64,000 bases of DNA from Phyllobacterium brassicacearum. GTDB taxonomy: Bacteria > Pseudomonadota > Alphaproteobacteria > Rhizobiales > Rhizobiaceae. The stretch lies in the NCBI RefSeq assembly GCF_003010955.1, contig NZ_PGGO01000002.1, forward strand, positions 1 through 64,000. Reading direction: 5' to 3'. The first letter of the stretch is position 1. Each line of letters opens with the position of its first letter. A model generated the notes under the pieces. It had not been told where the DNA came from. It saw nothing but the letters and a program-made list of their open reading frames with translations, and ran no database searches. Shown piece by piece: positions 15,631-23,388 of this stretch. The position numbers and the translations under genes are program-made.

Positions 15631-15972
15631 TCAGGCCTCTTCGCCTTCGGCAGGTTGCTTCTTGGCGAGAAGGCCGAAGTCGCTCACGATCAGATTTGTC
15701 ATATAGTGCTGTTCGCCGCCGCTATCGGTGAAGCTATCCTGGCGCAGTCGGCCGCGGACAAACACGAGATCGCCCACCTGCACGTGCTCCGCGACATAGT
15801 TTCGCGTGCTCTTGCGAAAGATCACCACTTCGTTCCAGTGGGGATCATCCGCCCAGTTGCCCTGATCGTCCTGTCGGCGATAATTGGCCGCGACCGTTAC
15901 ACGAATGGCACCCTCGAACGGCTTGATCTTGCCAACGCGACCGGTGACCTGGAACTCTGCAAAGTTTTTCAT
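15631..15972 (-). CDS. Single-stranded DNA-binding protein-like, short accessory form
   Basis: This 113-aa protein has the OB-fold pattern of SSB: FQVTGRVGKIKPFEGAIRVT, WNEVVIFRKSTRNYVAEHVQ, then VGDLVFVRGRLRQDSF. It lacks the acidic C-terminal tail tip (usually DDDIPF) that recruits partners in chromosomal SSB. Short SSBs of this type are common on rhizobial plasmids and other mobile replicons. The start at 15972 has AAGGAG upstream. It stands alone next to a gene-poor stretch. Confidence 0.85.
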   Translation of the reverse strand: MKNFAEFQVTGRVGKIKPFEGAIRVTVAANYRRQDDQGNWADDPHWNEVVIFRKSTRNYVAEHVQVGDLVFVRGRLRQDSFTDSGGEQHYMTNLIVSDFGLLAKKQPAEGEEA

Positions 15973-16427
15973 TGGCGCTCTCCTTAATGTTGTTAACGGC
16001 ATGTTAACGAGCCTGTGCAGTCGCGAAATCCATCAGAATTGCGGAGGTCCATTATTGCGAAACCGTCATTCTGATTGACGCAATTAGTCGTGCCAGGCGC
16101 AAATATCCCACTTGATCAACAGCATGACGGGAACGCACCCGGCAAAACTCGCAACTCCAGTCATCGCATTTCGCCGACTCCGGATCAATCGTGGTGTCCA
16201 CTCGGCAGGTGTCTGAACGGCTTTGCCGGCGGACGATCAGTTCCGGCAATCGCGGCGATCAGCCGGCGGTTTTGATTGGAGCGCGAGGCACGAATGGTCT
16301 TGTCCAGCTGGAGCGGCCCGGCGCGATACCGTCCTGTCAGGCTGCCTGCCGCCCGCCGACAACAATTGCTCCGTGTTATGTCGTTAACAAAGCACGCAAA
16401 GGCCTGAAGGTTGCGAATAGCGTTAGG
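15973..16427. other. Gap without a supported gene
   Basis: Both strands were read. Several short frames exist, but none has a ribosome binding site and a recognisable protein. No terminator or repeat stands out. Confidence 0.5.
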
Positions 16428-16604
16428 TTATATGTTTCGGTTTGCATGTAAAACAGCCACACGCGCTTTTGATGTCTCTTCCAGGTGCTCCCTGATGAGG
16501 CGTTTGACGTAGTAATTCAATGACCTATCCTCAGCCATCGCCAATTCCTTCAGTTTCTTTCCTGTCGTTCTGTCAATTCGTATACTAACAATCATATCAC
16601 CCAT
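16428..16604 (-). CDS. Small ribbon-helix-helix (CopG/Arc-like) protein
   Basis: A 58-aa protein: MGDMIVSIRIDRTTGKKLKE, then LAMAEDRSLNYYVKRLIREH and a short basic tail. The short beta strand (MIVSIRID) followed by two helices is the ribbon-helix-helix pattern of CopG/Arc/MetJ regulators and many antitoxins. GGGAAG lies 6 nt before the ATG; the Met at codon 4 is an alternative. No toxin gene overlaps or follows it. The flanking DNA is strongly AT-rich compared with the rest of the window, consistent with recent acquisition. Confidence 0.65.
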   Translation of the reverse strand: MGDMIVSIRIDRTTGKKLKELAMAEDRSLNYYVKRLIREHLEETSKARVAVLHANRNI

Positions 16605-16818
16605 TGTTTACTTCCCATCAACCAATGCTCATGTGTCGCTGTTTGCAGTCATTTGTATACATATTATCATTTATGTACTGATTATTACTCACAATCGAGC
16701 TAATTATAAATCAAAAATCGCAATATAGTTTAACTTTTTGTGTTTATTGAGAAATTTTATTGTGTTAATCATGACGTCGAGCCTGCTGCCGACAACCGAA
16801 CTGAAAGAATGAAGTATT

Positions 16819-17247
16819 GTGAAGAAAGCACTGCTTCTGATTTTGATACTCACTGTTGGTACAGCGCCGGCATTGGCTGACGCACCCGATGCTGAAAACG
16901 CCGGGAAAAGCTCCGGCGGCAAATCGTCGGGGGGCAAATCGTCTGATAAGTCTTCTTCTGGAAAAGACAGCGCACCACGCGGTTTTTCCAAAGGCGGACC
17001 AAACCCGCCTGATCAATCCAGCTTTAACGTTAGCAGGAAGGACGCTGTGAAAGGCCTTGCAGCTGGATTGGATGCGCTAGGCGATCTGGCACCTTCCGGA
17101 CCCGGAAAAGCTGGTGCCAAAGCGGCCGGAAAGGCGTTAGGTGATTGGGCTGATCGTCAACAGGACGATCCGAATGATCGCACAGGACGTCGCGGCGATG
17201 ATCGTGGCCCGGGTGGTTCCGGCCGCAGCGGTGGTGACCACAAATAG
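16819..17247 (+). CDS. Exported Ser/Gly/Lys-rich low-complexity protein (GTG start)
   Basis: This 142-aa protein begins with a clear signal peptide, MKKALLLILILTVGTAPALA, cleaved probably after ALA. The mature part contains tandem SSGGK/SSDK units (residues 30-48), a central helix (DAVKGLAAGLDALGDLAPSG), and a glycine/arginine/aspartate-rich tail. No cysteine lipobox is seen. The GTG start follows an AT-rich leader. The membrane protein gene downstream begins 12 nt later and is clearly in the same operon. I do not recognise a family. Confidence 0.65.
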   Translation: MKKALLLILILTVGTAPALADAPDAENAGKSSGGKSSGGKSSDKSSSGKDSAPRGFSKGGPNPPDQSSFNVSRKDAVKGLAAGLDALGDLAPSGPGKAGAKAAGKALGDWADRQQDDPNDRTGRRGDDRGPGGSGRSGGDHK

Positions 17248-17259
17248 CAGGAGAAATGC

Positions 17260-17919
17260 ATGATCGGGATGGCAGTAACACTTTACGCGGTAGCTCTGCT
17301 CTGTATTGCTGCCATCCCTTTCTGGAAACTCCGTGGCAACCTAACCGCCCTGCAATATGGCGCGCACATGATGCTTTTCGTGGCGCTCGCAGGCGTCGTC
17401 CTTGGCGACATCTTTCCGCAATTCACAACATGGGCGATCCTGGCTTATGCGTTCAGCGAGGAATTGCCACGGGGAGTGTTGCTCTATCTCCTCGTCATCG
17501 CCGGAACCGGGGGCATTGCCCAACGTGCGATTTTGGGCGCGACCTTTGGCTGGCTGGAATTGTTCATCAAACTCTACACCGAGTTCAGTGCGGGATCAGC
17601 CACGATTGACGCACTTCCGTACCTTGGCGTTGTCGGAGGAGAATCCGTGCTGTTTCACATCGTCATATCAGTTGTGATCTATCGAAATCTGAAAAGTCCA
17701 GGGCAACTCATCTGGTCGATCATATTGGCGACACTGCTGCATACCGCGGCGAATCTCTTTGTTCAGAATGAGGTCTTCGGCGTAGCCGACAATCTGGCGA
17801 AGTATGTGCTTCCATCAACGTGTCTTCTGATCGTTTATGCCCTGATGCTTGGCATTGCCTGTTTCAGGAAGCTCCGTAGCGGCGAGGTCCGTCGCCTTCT
17901 CTCCGCCTGGAGGCAGTAG
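17260..17919 (+). CDS. Predicted intramembrane protease (PrsW/CPBP-like)
   Basis: This 219-aa polytopic protein has about seven hydrophobic segments. Motifs in order resemble glutamic intramembrane proteases: EELPRG (paired Glu near residue 67, with a following Arg), GATFGWLELFIK, FHIVIS, and LLHTAANLFV (H-x3-N). PrsW has EE-x2-K and CPBP has EE-x3-R as first motifs, so this one, EE-x2-R, is intermediate. If active, its substrate could be the exported protein encoded 12 nt upstream. GGAGAA precedes the start. A strong terminator follows at 17943. Protease function is inferred from motifs only. Confidence 0.55.
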   Translation: MIGMAVTLYAVALLCIAAIPFWKLRGNLTALQYGAHMMLFVALAGVVLGDIFPQFTTWAILAYAFSEELPRGVLLYLLVIAGTGGIAQRAILGATFGWLELFIKLYTEFSAGSATIDALPYLGVVGGESVLFHIVISVVIYRNLKSPGQLIWSIILATLLHTAANLFVQNEVFGVADNLAKYVLPSTCLLIVYALMLGIACFRKLRSGEVRRLLSAWRQ

Positions 17920-17942
17920 GCTCAAGAGGCGACGTACAAGGG

Positions 17943-17981
17943 CCCCTCGTTTTGTTCTGCATGGCAAAGCGAGGGGTTTTT
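17943..17981 (+). terminator. Rho-independent terminator of the two-gene operon
   Basis: CCCCTCG (17943-17949) pairs with CGAGGGG (17970-17976), followed by TTTTT. It lies 24 nt after the stop of the membrane protein gene. Confidence 0.85.
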
Positions 17982-17992
17982 GTAATACAACA

Positions 17993-18032
17993 GTATGGTA
18001 ATGTAAGTATTTGTATGATAATGTAAGTATTT
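17993..18032. repeat. Two tandem copies of a 20-bp AT-rich repeat
   Basis: GTATGGTAATGTAAGTATTT and GTATGATAATGTAAGTATTT are directly adjacent and differ at one base. The 20-bp period is close to two helical turns, so the pair could be a tandem binding site or an origin-like iteron remnant. The following DNA to 18314 contains no supported gene. Confidence 0.8.
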
Positions 18033-18314
18033 TATCTTTTTTGCCAAGCACAATTGTAATTTTGTCAAAGCTACATTAACGTCTTCCTTAGGTGATATAT
18101 TCAATGCACCGGAGAATGCTCTATGACGCAGCGCACGCAACCTTAATAATGCTATTTGTTATTGTCGCATTCGTCAGAGTCTGCAGAAAACAGCAATCAG
18201 CGGCGGACCTTCCGACCAGATCGGAGGTGACCACCCAGTAAGAGAAAATTGCCCTTCGATATGAGGCAGAGGCGTTTCAAACGCCTCTGCTCCTGCAATC
18301 AAGCGAGGCCCCGT

Positions 18315-18731
18315 ATGAACCGAACTATCGCAATGACAATCGCCATCGTCCTGTTGAGCGGCAGCCAATTGCTCGCTGTGGACACAAGCTCCGGTCGTCG
18401 CATGGCCGACGCCATGACGAAAAAGCTGAGAACATACGGCGTAATCGGGCGCATCTCTGCAGTTGCAGCCTTTCAAAACGAAGGTAAGCCAACTTGCAAC
18501 CTGAGCCGTTTCAACGGAAGCAAGGCGCTGACGTACCTAAAGGACTGGAAGGTTGACCAGAACGTAATTGCTGGAATCGAAGACCTGAAGAAGTATGGCG
18601 ATCCACTTACTGCCGGGTTTCAACAACCTGACATTGTGAACGCCAGACGTAATGCATTGTTGGTTCCGCACGATGAGGCCTTCTGCAAGCAGCTCGATCT
18701 CGACGCAGGCAAGGCAGATCTTTTGCAATGA
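18315..18731 (+). CDS. Exported hypothetical protein
   Basis: This 138-aa protein has an N-terminal signal segment (MNRTIAMTIAIVLLSGSQLL, cleavage near LAVDT). The mature domain has two cysteines (PTCNLS and AFCKQL) that could form a disulfide. No family was recognised. The start at 18315 is chosen because GCGAGG lies upstream and it gives a proper signal peptide; a longer frame from 18249 would bury it. It stands alone on the plus strand. Confidence 0.6.
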   Translation: MNRTIAMTIAIVLLSGSQLLAVDTSSGRRMADAMTKKLRTYGVIGRISAVAAFQNEGKPTCNLSRFNGSKALTYLKDWKVDQNVIAGIEDLKKYGDPLTAGFQQPDIVNARRNALLVPHDEAFCKQLDLDAGKADLLQ

Positions 18732-19509
18732 GATTCTGAGGTGACAGATCCGCATGGAAATATTGAAGATGCCAACGGTGACGGTCGCAGGTAGCCGTAC
18801 AGCATCGGCCAACGTGTGACCGCGGACCGGTTTATAGTTAGGGACTTGTTAAAGGATTGAAAGTTAACGTGACCCGGCTGATCCAACAATCAGCCCCGTT
18901 CTGCCGCTGTATCGTGCATCCGGCAGGAGGGTTTTGGGCTTTTGTCGCCGGGATTTCAGGCTACGACCGGCGTCAAAAAACCAGGCTGGTATTTCGTCAT
19001 CAGCTTCTCAGACCTGGTCCGCTACTCCTTGGCGGACCAAGTCACTTTTTCAACCTTGGGTAAATCGTGGACCTGCACCACCCCGGCAAAGGGGCGGGCC
19101 CGAATGGGCGGCGCCAGGCCTCACTTTTTGGAACCAACCTCAATGCAACACGTTTAAGAGTTGCCGAGACAGCGTTGGACAAGTTCCGAAATGCATCTCG
19201 ACAGGGCTCAGCGTTTTCACGACCAAAACCGTGACAATCTGGGCCCACTTTTTTGCCCGGAACAAATTGCCTCCGAACAAAGTTTCCCTGGCACGCTGAG
19301 ACCAGTTCAGCAGAAACCCTAACCAGCCAACCCATCTGATTGTTCAGGACTCCTGGATTAACGGAGGGGCGTGACGCTCACCATCTTTTTTACTTCATAT
19401 CAGAAGCCGGGATATGTCTTCCGCCCCTAATCATTTCTATTGAGCAGGCGATTTATTGCCGGGATTCGGCGACTCGCGCACCATGTGGAAAAAAAGAAAG
19501 GGGACCGAT
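18732..19509. other. Long non-coding stretch with repeated CACTTTTT motifs
   Basis: No supported gene. CACTTTTT occurs three times in the same orientation, near 19044, 19119 and 19248. Such spaced motifs occur in the multiple terminal repeats of some IS21-family elements, but no transposase frame is present. It may be an element remnant. Confidence 0.35.
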
Positions 19510-19665
19510 ATGATGCGAAATCACGATATCGAACCGCTGCACTTCCGAGATTTTATGATCCTGCTCGCCTTGGTGGCGACGCTGACAATCGGACTTTGGG
19601 GAACAGTCTCAACGATTGCGAGCAACAGACAGAATTTTGAAGTTCCGCCTGTTGTCGCGAAGTAG
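19510..19665 (+). CDS. Small single-span membrane protein
   Basis: This 51-aa protein has one hydrophobic segment (FMILLALVATLTIGLWGTV) and a short polar tail. AAAGGGGA lies just before the ATG at 19510 and decides the start over upstream ATGs at 19456 and 19483. A terminator lies 170 bp downstream. No family or function was recognised; such small membrane proteins often regulate larger complexes. Confidence 0.5.
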   Translation: MMRNHDIEPLHFRDFMILLALVATLTIGLWGTVSTIASNRQNFEVPPVVAK

Positions 19666-19830
19666 CGTGATTTGAGATCAACAGGATGCTGAGAGGCTGC
19701 GTATCCACTAACTCTCCAGACCGGACAGATGCTACGTCGTCCTCACTCCAATTACCGACATCACGATTTATTGTAACTCTCTGGGAATTCATTGCACATT
19801 TCTGATGTGCCGATCATCCGTTAACGGCAT

Positions 19831-19883
19831 AGGCTCGGCGCGAGCGGATTTCCCCAAGCGAGCCACCGCCGAGCCTCTTTTTT
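19831..19883 (+). terminator. Rho-independent terminator
   Basis: AGGCTCGGCG (19831-19840) pairs perfectly with CGCCGAGCCT (19867-19876), followed by CTTTTTTC. The loop is 26 nt. It may end the transcript of the 51-aa membrane protein; otherwise 19666-20040 holds nothing recognisable. Confidence 0.75.
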
Positions 19884-20040
19884 CATTTCCAATGCGACGA
19901 TGCCTGCGCCGTTCCCAAGTGTGATTTGACTCAAATTGTGTGCATGGCGACAGTTGATTGTCGGATCTTGGGTTCGGCGCGGAGGCTCGGTGTGTTTCTA
20001 CCTTACTCTGCGGGCAAACTACCGAACCTCTTCTACAACC

Positions 20041-20325
20041 TCAGAGAGCCGCCGCCGCAGCGAAGAATTGGTCCACCGTAGCCGCAACGAAACCCAATGC
20101 AGCATATCGGGCCTGCAGCATCACGGATGCGCCTTCGAAACGCTTCGACGGCAGACGGGAAGTGCGAGGAAAACGAACGGCTTTGCCTGCTGCCTTTTGA
20201 CACCGCATGAAATCGACGCCGCGTGCATGTAAACCCTTGCGCAGTAGCAACTCGGGTTTCGTATTCGTCCCCCGGATACCGGACATCATCCGGCTGCGTG
20301 TCTGCGGATCTACAATATCAGGCAA
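20041..20325 (-). pseudogene. vsr: Very short patch repair endonuclease (Vsr), truncated
   Basis: The first 36 residues are a clear Vsr N-terminus: [20 protein letters not shown], then NTKPELLLRKGLHARG. After about residue 40 the frame leaves the family; the catalytic Asp, the zinc cysteines and the FWHGH-like motif are absent. Vsr nicks T:G mismatches made by deamination at methylated cytosines and is normally encoded next to, or overlapping, a Dcm-type methyltransferase. That order is preserved here, with the methyltransferase remnant overlapping its 5' end by 8 nt. It is certainly non-functional as Vsr. Confidence 0.8.
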
Positions 20326-20632
20326 CAGCCCTCATCTTCCTGCGCGTTGATTTGTCCGTTTGGACAGCCCCTTTGATAAACGGCTCCATGTGCCGCGCCA
20401 CAGCCTCCACCACGGGCACCACTACCACATTGCCAAACTGGCGATAGGCCTGCGTATCAGAGACGTCGATAATGAACTCCCTTTCGCCGGGCTTTTCGAA
20501 GCCCATCAGACGGGCGCATTCGCGTGGCGTCAGACGACGAGGATTTTTCCGTTTCTGGCTGACGAGTATTTCCGAACCGTCCTTATGATAGCGGGCACAA
20601 AGAATCCACAAAGATTCAATACGTAGTTTTCA
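20318..20632 (-). pseudogene. dcm: DNA (cytosine-5) methyltransferase, C-terminal fragment
   Basis: About 104 residues of the C-terminal end of a C5 methyltransferase remain: [20 protein letters not shown], motif IX-like [18 protein letters not shown], then [20 protein letters not shown] (motif X, with Val after GN where Ser is common). A stop lies upstream of this segment in frame, near 20638. The AdoMet-binding and catalytic Pro-Cys motifs are missing. Together with the vsr fragment it is the residue of a decayed modification/repair cassette. Confidence 0.85.
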
Positions 20633-20891
20633 CAACCATCCCGGTACCGGAATTTATTCATACCCAGAATGCGGAATAGCGCGTGCTGATCGCGACCGTG
20701 TTTTCAACCGGGTTTTCTGTCGGCCAGAGTCATGCATTTTTCATTGGTTCTGTAGCTGGTCGGGTTTTTCACTATCGGCCTCTTACTTGACCACGAGCCA
20801 TCCTTGACGCCTTATTGGTTGTTCGATCAGCGATCCGTCAGAAAACAGGGACGCACACGATACTGCCCGGGAACCATGGGAGGGTCCTCGC

Positions 20892-22277
20892 TTGACGCTA
20901 CGCCACCAGATCATTGCGCTTGCGATCATTCCGCTCGTCATTGCAATCCTCGCGATCACTGCCTTTATCACCTGGCAATCGGCAAGCCTCACGCAGGACA
21001 ATATCGCGACATTCGAGCAGAACATGCTGAAGGCCAAGGAGACGGAGATTCTCAATCTCACCCACCTCGCCCTGTCGGCGATCCAGGCCACCTACCGCGA
21101 TGCCGGCGCGGACGACCAGGGCGCCAAGGACAAGGTAGCGGCAATCCTGACCTCGCTCGATTATGGCAAGGACGGATATTTTTTTGCCTATGATTTTGAG
21201 GGAAACAACGTCGTTCATCCGCGCCAGAGCTTCCGGCACGGCCGCAACTGGCTGGACCTGACCGACGCCGACGGTGACAAGGTGATCGCCGAGCTGATCA
21301 CCACGGCCAAAGCGGGCGGCGGCCTGCATCAGTACAAATGGCAGAAGCCGTCGAGTGGGCAGAACGCCGACAAACTGTCTTTCGTCGTCAGCCTCGACAA
21401 GTGGAATTGGATCGTCGGAACCGGCGTCTACCTCGATGACGTCTTCGCACAGACTGCCGCCGCCAATGCCAGCATGCGCGCCAACATCAAAAGGACTTTC
21501 GTCATCGTGGCGCTGATCGCCGTGCCCGCTGTGCTGGTCGTCTTTACGACCTGCATGCTCCTGACTTTCCACGAGCGGCGCATGGCCGATGGCAAGCTGA
21601 AAGAACTGACGCAGCGGGTGATCGATACGCAGGAGGAGGAACGCGCGCGGCTCGCCCGCGAACTGCATGACGGCATTTCGCAGAACCTGGTTGGCGTCCG
21701 CTACGCCATGGATCTCGCCGGACGGAAGGTCAGGACCGACGTCAACGACGCAGCAATCACCATTGACCGGGGCGTGGAGGCGCTGAACGGAGCCATCAAG
21801 GAAATCAGGCGGCTCTCCCACGATCTTCGCCCGCGCGTGCTCGACGATATGGGTCTGACCGCTGCACTTGAGGCCCTTTGCTACAATTTCCAGGAACGCA
21901 CCGGAATGACCACGGAAATCGACGCTTCGGATTTCGTCGACCGGCTCAGGCCCGAGGCGAGCACTGCGCTCTATCGCGTCGCACAGGAAGCGTTCAACAA
22001 TGTAGAACGGCATTCCGGCGCGAGCCGACTTACCGTCAGACTCTGGAGCGAGGACGGTCGGGCTCGCATGACGGTTTCTGACAACGGAACCGGCTTCGGC
22101 GACGGCAGGGCGGGAGAATCGGTCGGGCGCGGCCTCGGTCTGCGCAACATGCAGGAGCGGATAGCGCATTTCCGCGGCCTGCTTCTGATCGACAGCACGG
22201 CAGCGGGTACGGGGCTGACGGCGATGATGCCGGAATCAGCGAACTTGCGGACCCATGAACAGGTCGTAGCCGCATGA
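20892..22277 (+). CDS. mctS: Sensor histidine kinase MctS (Cache domain)
   Basis: This 461-aa kinase has a membrane segment at residues 7-28, a periplasmic single Cache domain (GYFFAYDFEGNNVVHPRQS, then WNWIVGTGVYLDDV), and a second membrane segment near residues 195-220. A NarL/DegS-type HisKA_3 core follows, with His259 in ARELHDGISQNLVGVRYAMD and SDNGTGFGDG in the ATPase domain. With the regulator and the SSS transporter that follow, it matches the Rhizobium MctS-MctR-MctP monocarboxylate system. It starts at TTG 20892, supported by GGAGGG about 9 nt upstream. The likely ligand is a short monocarboxylate. Confidence 0.85.
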   Translation: MTLRHQIIALAIIPLVIAILAITAFITWQSASLTQDNIATFEQNMLKAKETEILNLTHLALSAIQATYRDAGADDQGAKDKVAAILTSLDYGKDGYFFAYDFEGNNVVHPRQSFRHGRNWLDLTDADGDKVIAELITTAKAGGGLHQYKWQKPSSGQNADKLSFVVSLDKWNWIVGTGVYLDDVFAQTAAANASMRANIKRTFVIVALIAVPAVLVVFTTCMLLTFHERRMADGKLKELTQRVIDTQEEERARLARELHDGISQNLVGVRYAMDLAGRKVRTDVNDAAITIDRGVEALNGAIKEIRRLSHDLRPRVLDDMGLTAALEALCYNFQERTGMTTEIDASDFVDRLRPEASTALYRVAQEAFNNVERHSGASRLTVRLWSEDGRARMTVSDNGTGFGDGRAGESVGRGLGLRNMQERIAHFRGLLLIDSTAAGTGLTAMMPESANLRTHEQVVAA

Positions 22278-22918
22278 TCGAACATCCGAAAATCAAGGTG
22301 CTCCTGATCGACAACCATCCGCTGGTGCTGGACGGGCTGAAAGCTGTGCTCGAAACCTTTGAGCACATCGAAGTCGCCGGAACGGCCGGGCTCGCGCAGA
22401 CAGGCCTCGACATCGGGCGACAGACCCGGCCCCAGGTCGTGCTGATGGATATCAACATGCCGAAGCTGAATGGCATCGACGCCATCGAACTCTTCCGGAA
22501 GGAACTTCCCGATGCACGGGTCGTGATGCTGTCCATGCATGACAGCCGGGAATACGTCTCCTCGTCAGTGATGCGCGGCGCTGCCGGCTATATCCTCAAG
22601 GATGTATCAACCGAGGAGATCGTTTCAGCGATCGAAACAGTAGCGGATGGTGGAAAGTATTTTTCCTCAGGTATCTTCGATGTGCTGATGGAGCGGGAGA
22701 GCGAAAATGACGCCGATCCTCTGACTCCGCGCGAGCGTGACACCCTGAGCCTGATCGTTGCGGGCAAGAGTAATCGGGAGATTGCCCAGGCGCTCGGGAT
22801 AACGCCGGCCACGGCCGAAACGCATCGCAAAAACCTTAAAAAGAAGCTTGGCATCGCCACGACGGCGGGTCTGATCCGATATGCGCTCGATCGCGCGATC
22901 AGCGTCAAAGAGGCCTAG
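22274..22918 (+). CDS. mctR: Response regulator MctR (NarL/LuxR type)
   Basis: This 214-aa regulator has the phosphoacceptor Asp59 in VVLMDINMPKLNG and Lys in YILKDVS. Its C-terminal helix-turn-helix is LTPRERDTLSLIVAGKSNRE followed by ITPATAETHRKNLKKKLG. It overlaps mctS by 4 nt (ATGA). It should activate the transporter genes downstream. A near-perfect NarL-type 7-2-7 palindrome lies 9 bp after its stop. Confidence 0.88.
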   Translation: MIEHPKIKVLLIDNHPLVLDGLKAVLETFEHIEVAGTAGLAQTGLDIGRQTRPQVVLMDINMPKLNGIDAIELFRKELPDARVVMLSMHDSREYVSSSVMRGAAGYILKDVSTEEIVSAIETVADGGKYFSSGIFDVLMERESENDADPLTPRERDTLSLIVAGKSNREIAQALGITPATAETHRKNLKKKLGIATTAGLIRYALDRAISVKEA

Positions 22919-22926
22919 ATCGCGTC

Positions 22927-22942
22927 TACCCACTTCTGGGTA
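22927..22942. promoter_or_regulatory. NarL-type 7-2-7 site TACCCACTTCTGGGTA, probable MctR operator
   Basis: Two inverted heptamers, TACCCAC and TACCCAG (read on the other strand), are separated by 2 bp, the arrangement bound by NarL-family dimers (TACYYMT). The symmetry extends one base further on each side. It lies 9 bp after mctR and about 250 bp before the transporter pair. Confidence 0.6.
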
Positions 22943-23190
22943 GCTCCGGACATTTCACCACACTCGCCACCTTGAAGGGTCGAAACCTTCGCCATAGGAC
23001 ATTCACGCGGCTCCGTCGAAGGCGGGCCGCTGGGAGGAATTTCATATGGATACGTCGGCTTCTGCATAGTCGGAAACCCAATTGCAACGGCCCGAGCAAA
23101 ACTCGTCGTGGCCGCCGGCTGACACACCCGCCTTCCACTTTTGAAAACTGGAACACGGCGGCCATACGCGGCGCCAGAAAGGTATCCGAC

Positions 23191-23388
23191 ATGGAAAAAA
23201 CCTACAGCAAAGCAGCGCTCTGGCTGCTTGTCATTCCCTATATCGGCCTGCTCTGGCCGCCATTTTACAATATCCGGGAGCCCGCCCTGTTCGGCTTCCC
23301 CTTCTTCTACTGGTATCAGCTCCTCTGGGTACCGATCACCGCTGCGTTGACCTGGATCGCCTATCGGAGCACACGCCATGACGACTGA
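23191..23388 (+). CDS. DUF3311 small membrane protein, transporter partner
   Basis: This 65-aa protein has two membrane segments (ALWLLVIPYIGLLWPPFYNI, then FYWYQLLWVPITAALTWIAY). DUF3311 proteins are encoded directly before SSS-family carboxylate symporters and probably help assemble or stabilise them. AGAAAGG precedes the ATG at 23191. Its stop overlaps the mctP start by 11 nt. A much longer frame upstream is not supported. Confidence 0.85.
   Translation: MEKTYSKAALWLLVIPYIGLLWPPFYNIREPALFGFPFFYWYQLLWVPITAALTWIAYRSTRHDD

Noticed and set aside
15631-15972. SSB as evidence of a conjugative or phage module
   Set aside because: No relaxase, type IV secretion, integrase or phage structural gene lies nearby; the gene alone supports only a plasmid-like flavour.
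18934-19299. 121-codon frame in the long gap
   Set aside because: Composition unlike a protein and no ribosome site; the stretch looks non-coding.
20898-22169. 423-codon minus-strand open frame
   Set aside because: It lies wholly within mctS on the other strand; no ribosome binding site and no family pattern.
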